This document shows positions 63,828-64,000 of a stretch of 64,000 nucleotides of DNA, piece after piece (within the stretch, counting starts at the first letter, position 1; every line of letters starts with the position of its first letter). This DNA is from an uncultured Metabacillus sp. (GTDB lineage Bacteria; Bacillota; Bacilli; Bacillales; Bacillaceae). A program made the position numbers and the translations under genes. The notes below the pieces were generated by a model that did no database searches, had not been told where the DNA came from, and saw nothing but the letters and a program-made list of their open reading frames with translations. Where the stretch lies: assembly GCF_947503125.1 (NCBI RefSeq), contig NZ_CANNCR010000004.1, forward strand, positions 1 through 64,000, written 5' to 3'.

Positions 63828-64000
63828 TTATATATGATTAATGCCAAAACCAATGGTTTCATGCTCAGATCCCTTAACAGGCGCACCAATTGTACCATAT
63901 AAGGAAACAGCAATCCAATCTCCCTCTTGCTCATTATCATACGGGTTCCCCCGCAAAATGGCAAAAGATAAGCCAACCGTTCTAAGTACTGACCCTATTT
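63828..64000 (-). CDS. hutP: HutP antiterminator, C-terminal part (runs off the window)
   Basis: The last 57 codons of hutP, ending at TAA 63828-63830. The readable end includes [36 protein letters not shown] and [11 protein letters not shown], near-identical to the end of B. subtilis HutP, an RNA-binding hexamer that with L-histidine and Mg2+ lets transcription pass the terminator before hutH. The 5' part lies beyond position 64000. Confidence 0.95.
   Translation of the reverse strand, partial: IGSVLRTVGLSFAILRGNPYDNEQEGDWIAVSLYGTIGAPVKGSEHETIGFGINHI

Noticed and set aside
1-64000. CRISPR arrays, tRNA/rRNA genes, insertion sequences, prophage
   Set aside because: I saw no regularly spaced direct repeats, no tRNA-like or rRNA-like blocks, and no transposase or phage protein motifs.

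Overview
The window is low-GC, Gram-positive, spore-former-type DNA. The gene content is that of Bacillaceae: a kamA/yod lysine cluster, hutP-controlled histidine genes, relatives of YndM, YhcR, AprX and YokU, a DUF3231 protein, an LXG protein, and Bacillus-style terminators and GG-rich ribosome binding sites. Species cannot be fixed from the sequence alone; Bacillus, Neobacillus or Cytobacillus would fit. Almost all genes lie on the minus strand. I saw no rRNA, tRNA, CRISPR array, insertion sequence or phage genes.

Layout. 0-5.2 kb: a sugar ABC uptake operon (lipoprotein binding protein, two permeases, a YesL-type protein) with its LacI regulator and two matching operators. 5.6-11 kb: a DUF2512 membrane protein, iron-sulfur L-serine dehydratase sdaAB-sdaAA with a cre site, a nucleotidyltransferase, an MFS carrier and a heme-monooxygenase-like gene whose end is built from a repeat. 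11-15.3 kb: a heterodimeric YfiB/YfiC-type ABC exporter with a PadR regulator. 15.4-25.7 kb: scattered single genes, including arylamine N-acetyltransferase, AprX-like protease, a PCYCGC lipoprotein, two convergent CorA-type transporters and a DEDDh exonuclease. 25.7-32.6 kb: hxlA-hxlB (hexulose phosphate synthase and isomerase), an azoreductase, a second LacI regulator, and an operon of epimerase, KDG kinase and hexuronate-type carrier. Both transcription units carry the same TAAATCGrTTTA operator.

32.7-42.2 kb: an LXG-only protein, then the lysine fermentation/degradation cluster (sigma-54 activator, yodP, kamA, yokU-like, yodT, yodS, yodR, yodQ). A textbook -24/-12 promoter sits just in front of kamA. 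42.4-50.5 kb: a large YhcR-type nuclease/5'-nucleotidase, an MFS carrier, a Gln-rich coiled-coil protein, a CDF metal exporter and an APH-type kinase broken by an in-frame stop. 50.5-50.8 kb holds two copies of a structured repeat whose stems covary. 50.9-53.4 kb: thiM-thiD-thiE under a TPP riboswitch.

53.5-64 kb: amino-acid catabolism. The end of hutP, a HutP-type attenuator, hutH, a YuiF-like carrier, then kynU-kynA-kynB (tryptophan to anthranilate), then hutU-hutI-hutG. The kynurenine genes split the histidine pathway into two blocks, and hutU has its own promoter. Taken together the window is dominated by catabolism of amino acids and sugar acids. Most gene functions are family-level assignments from recognisable motifs and context; no database search was possible.
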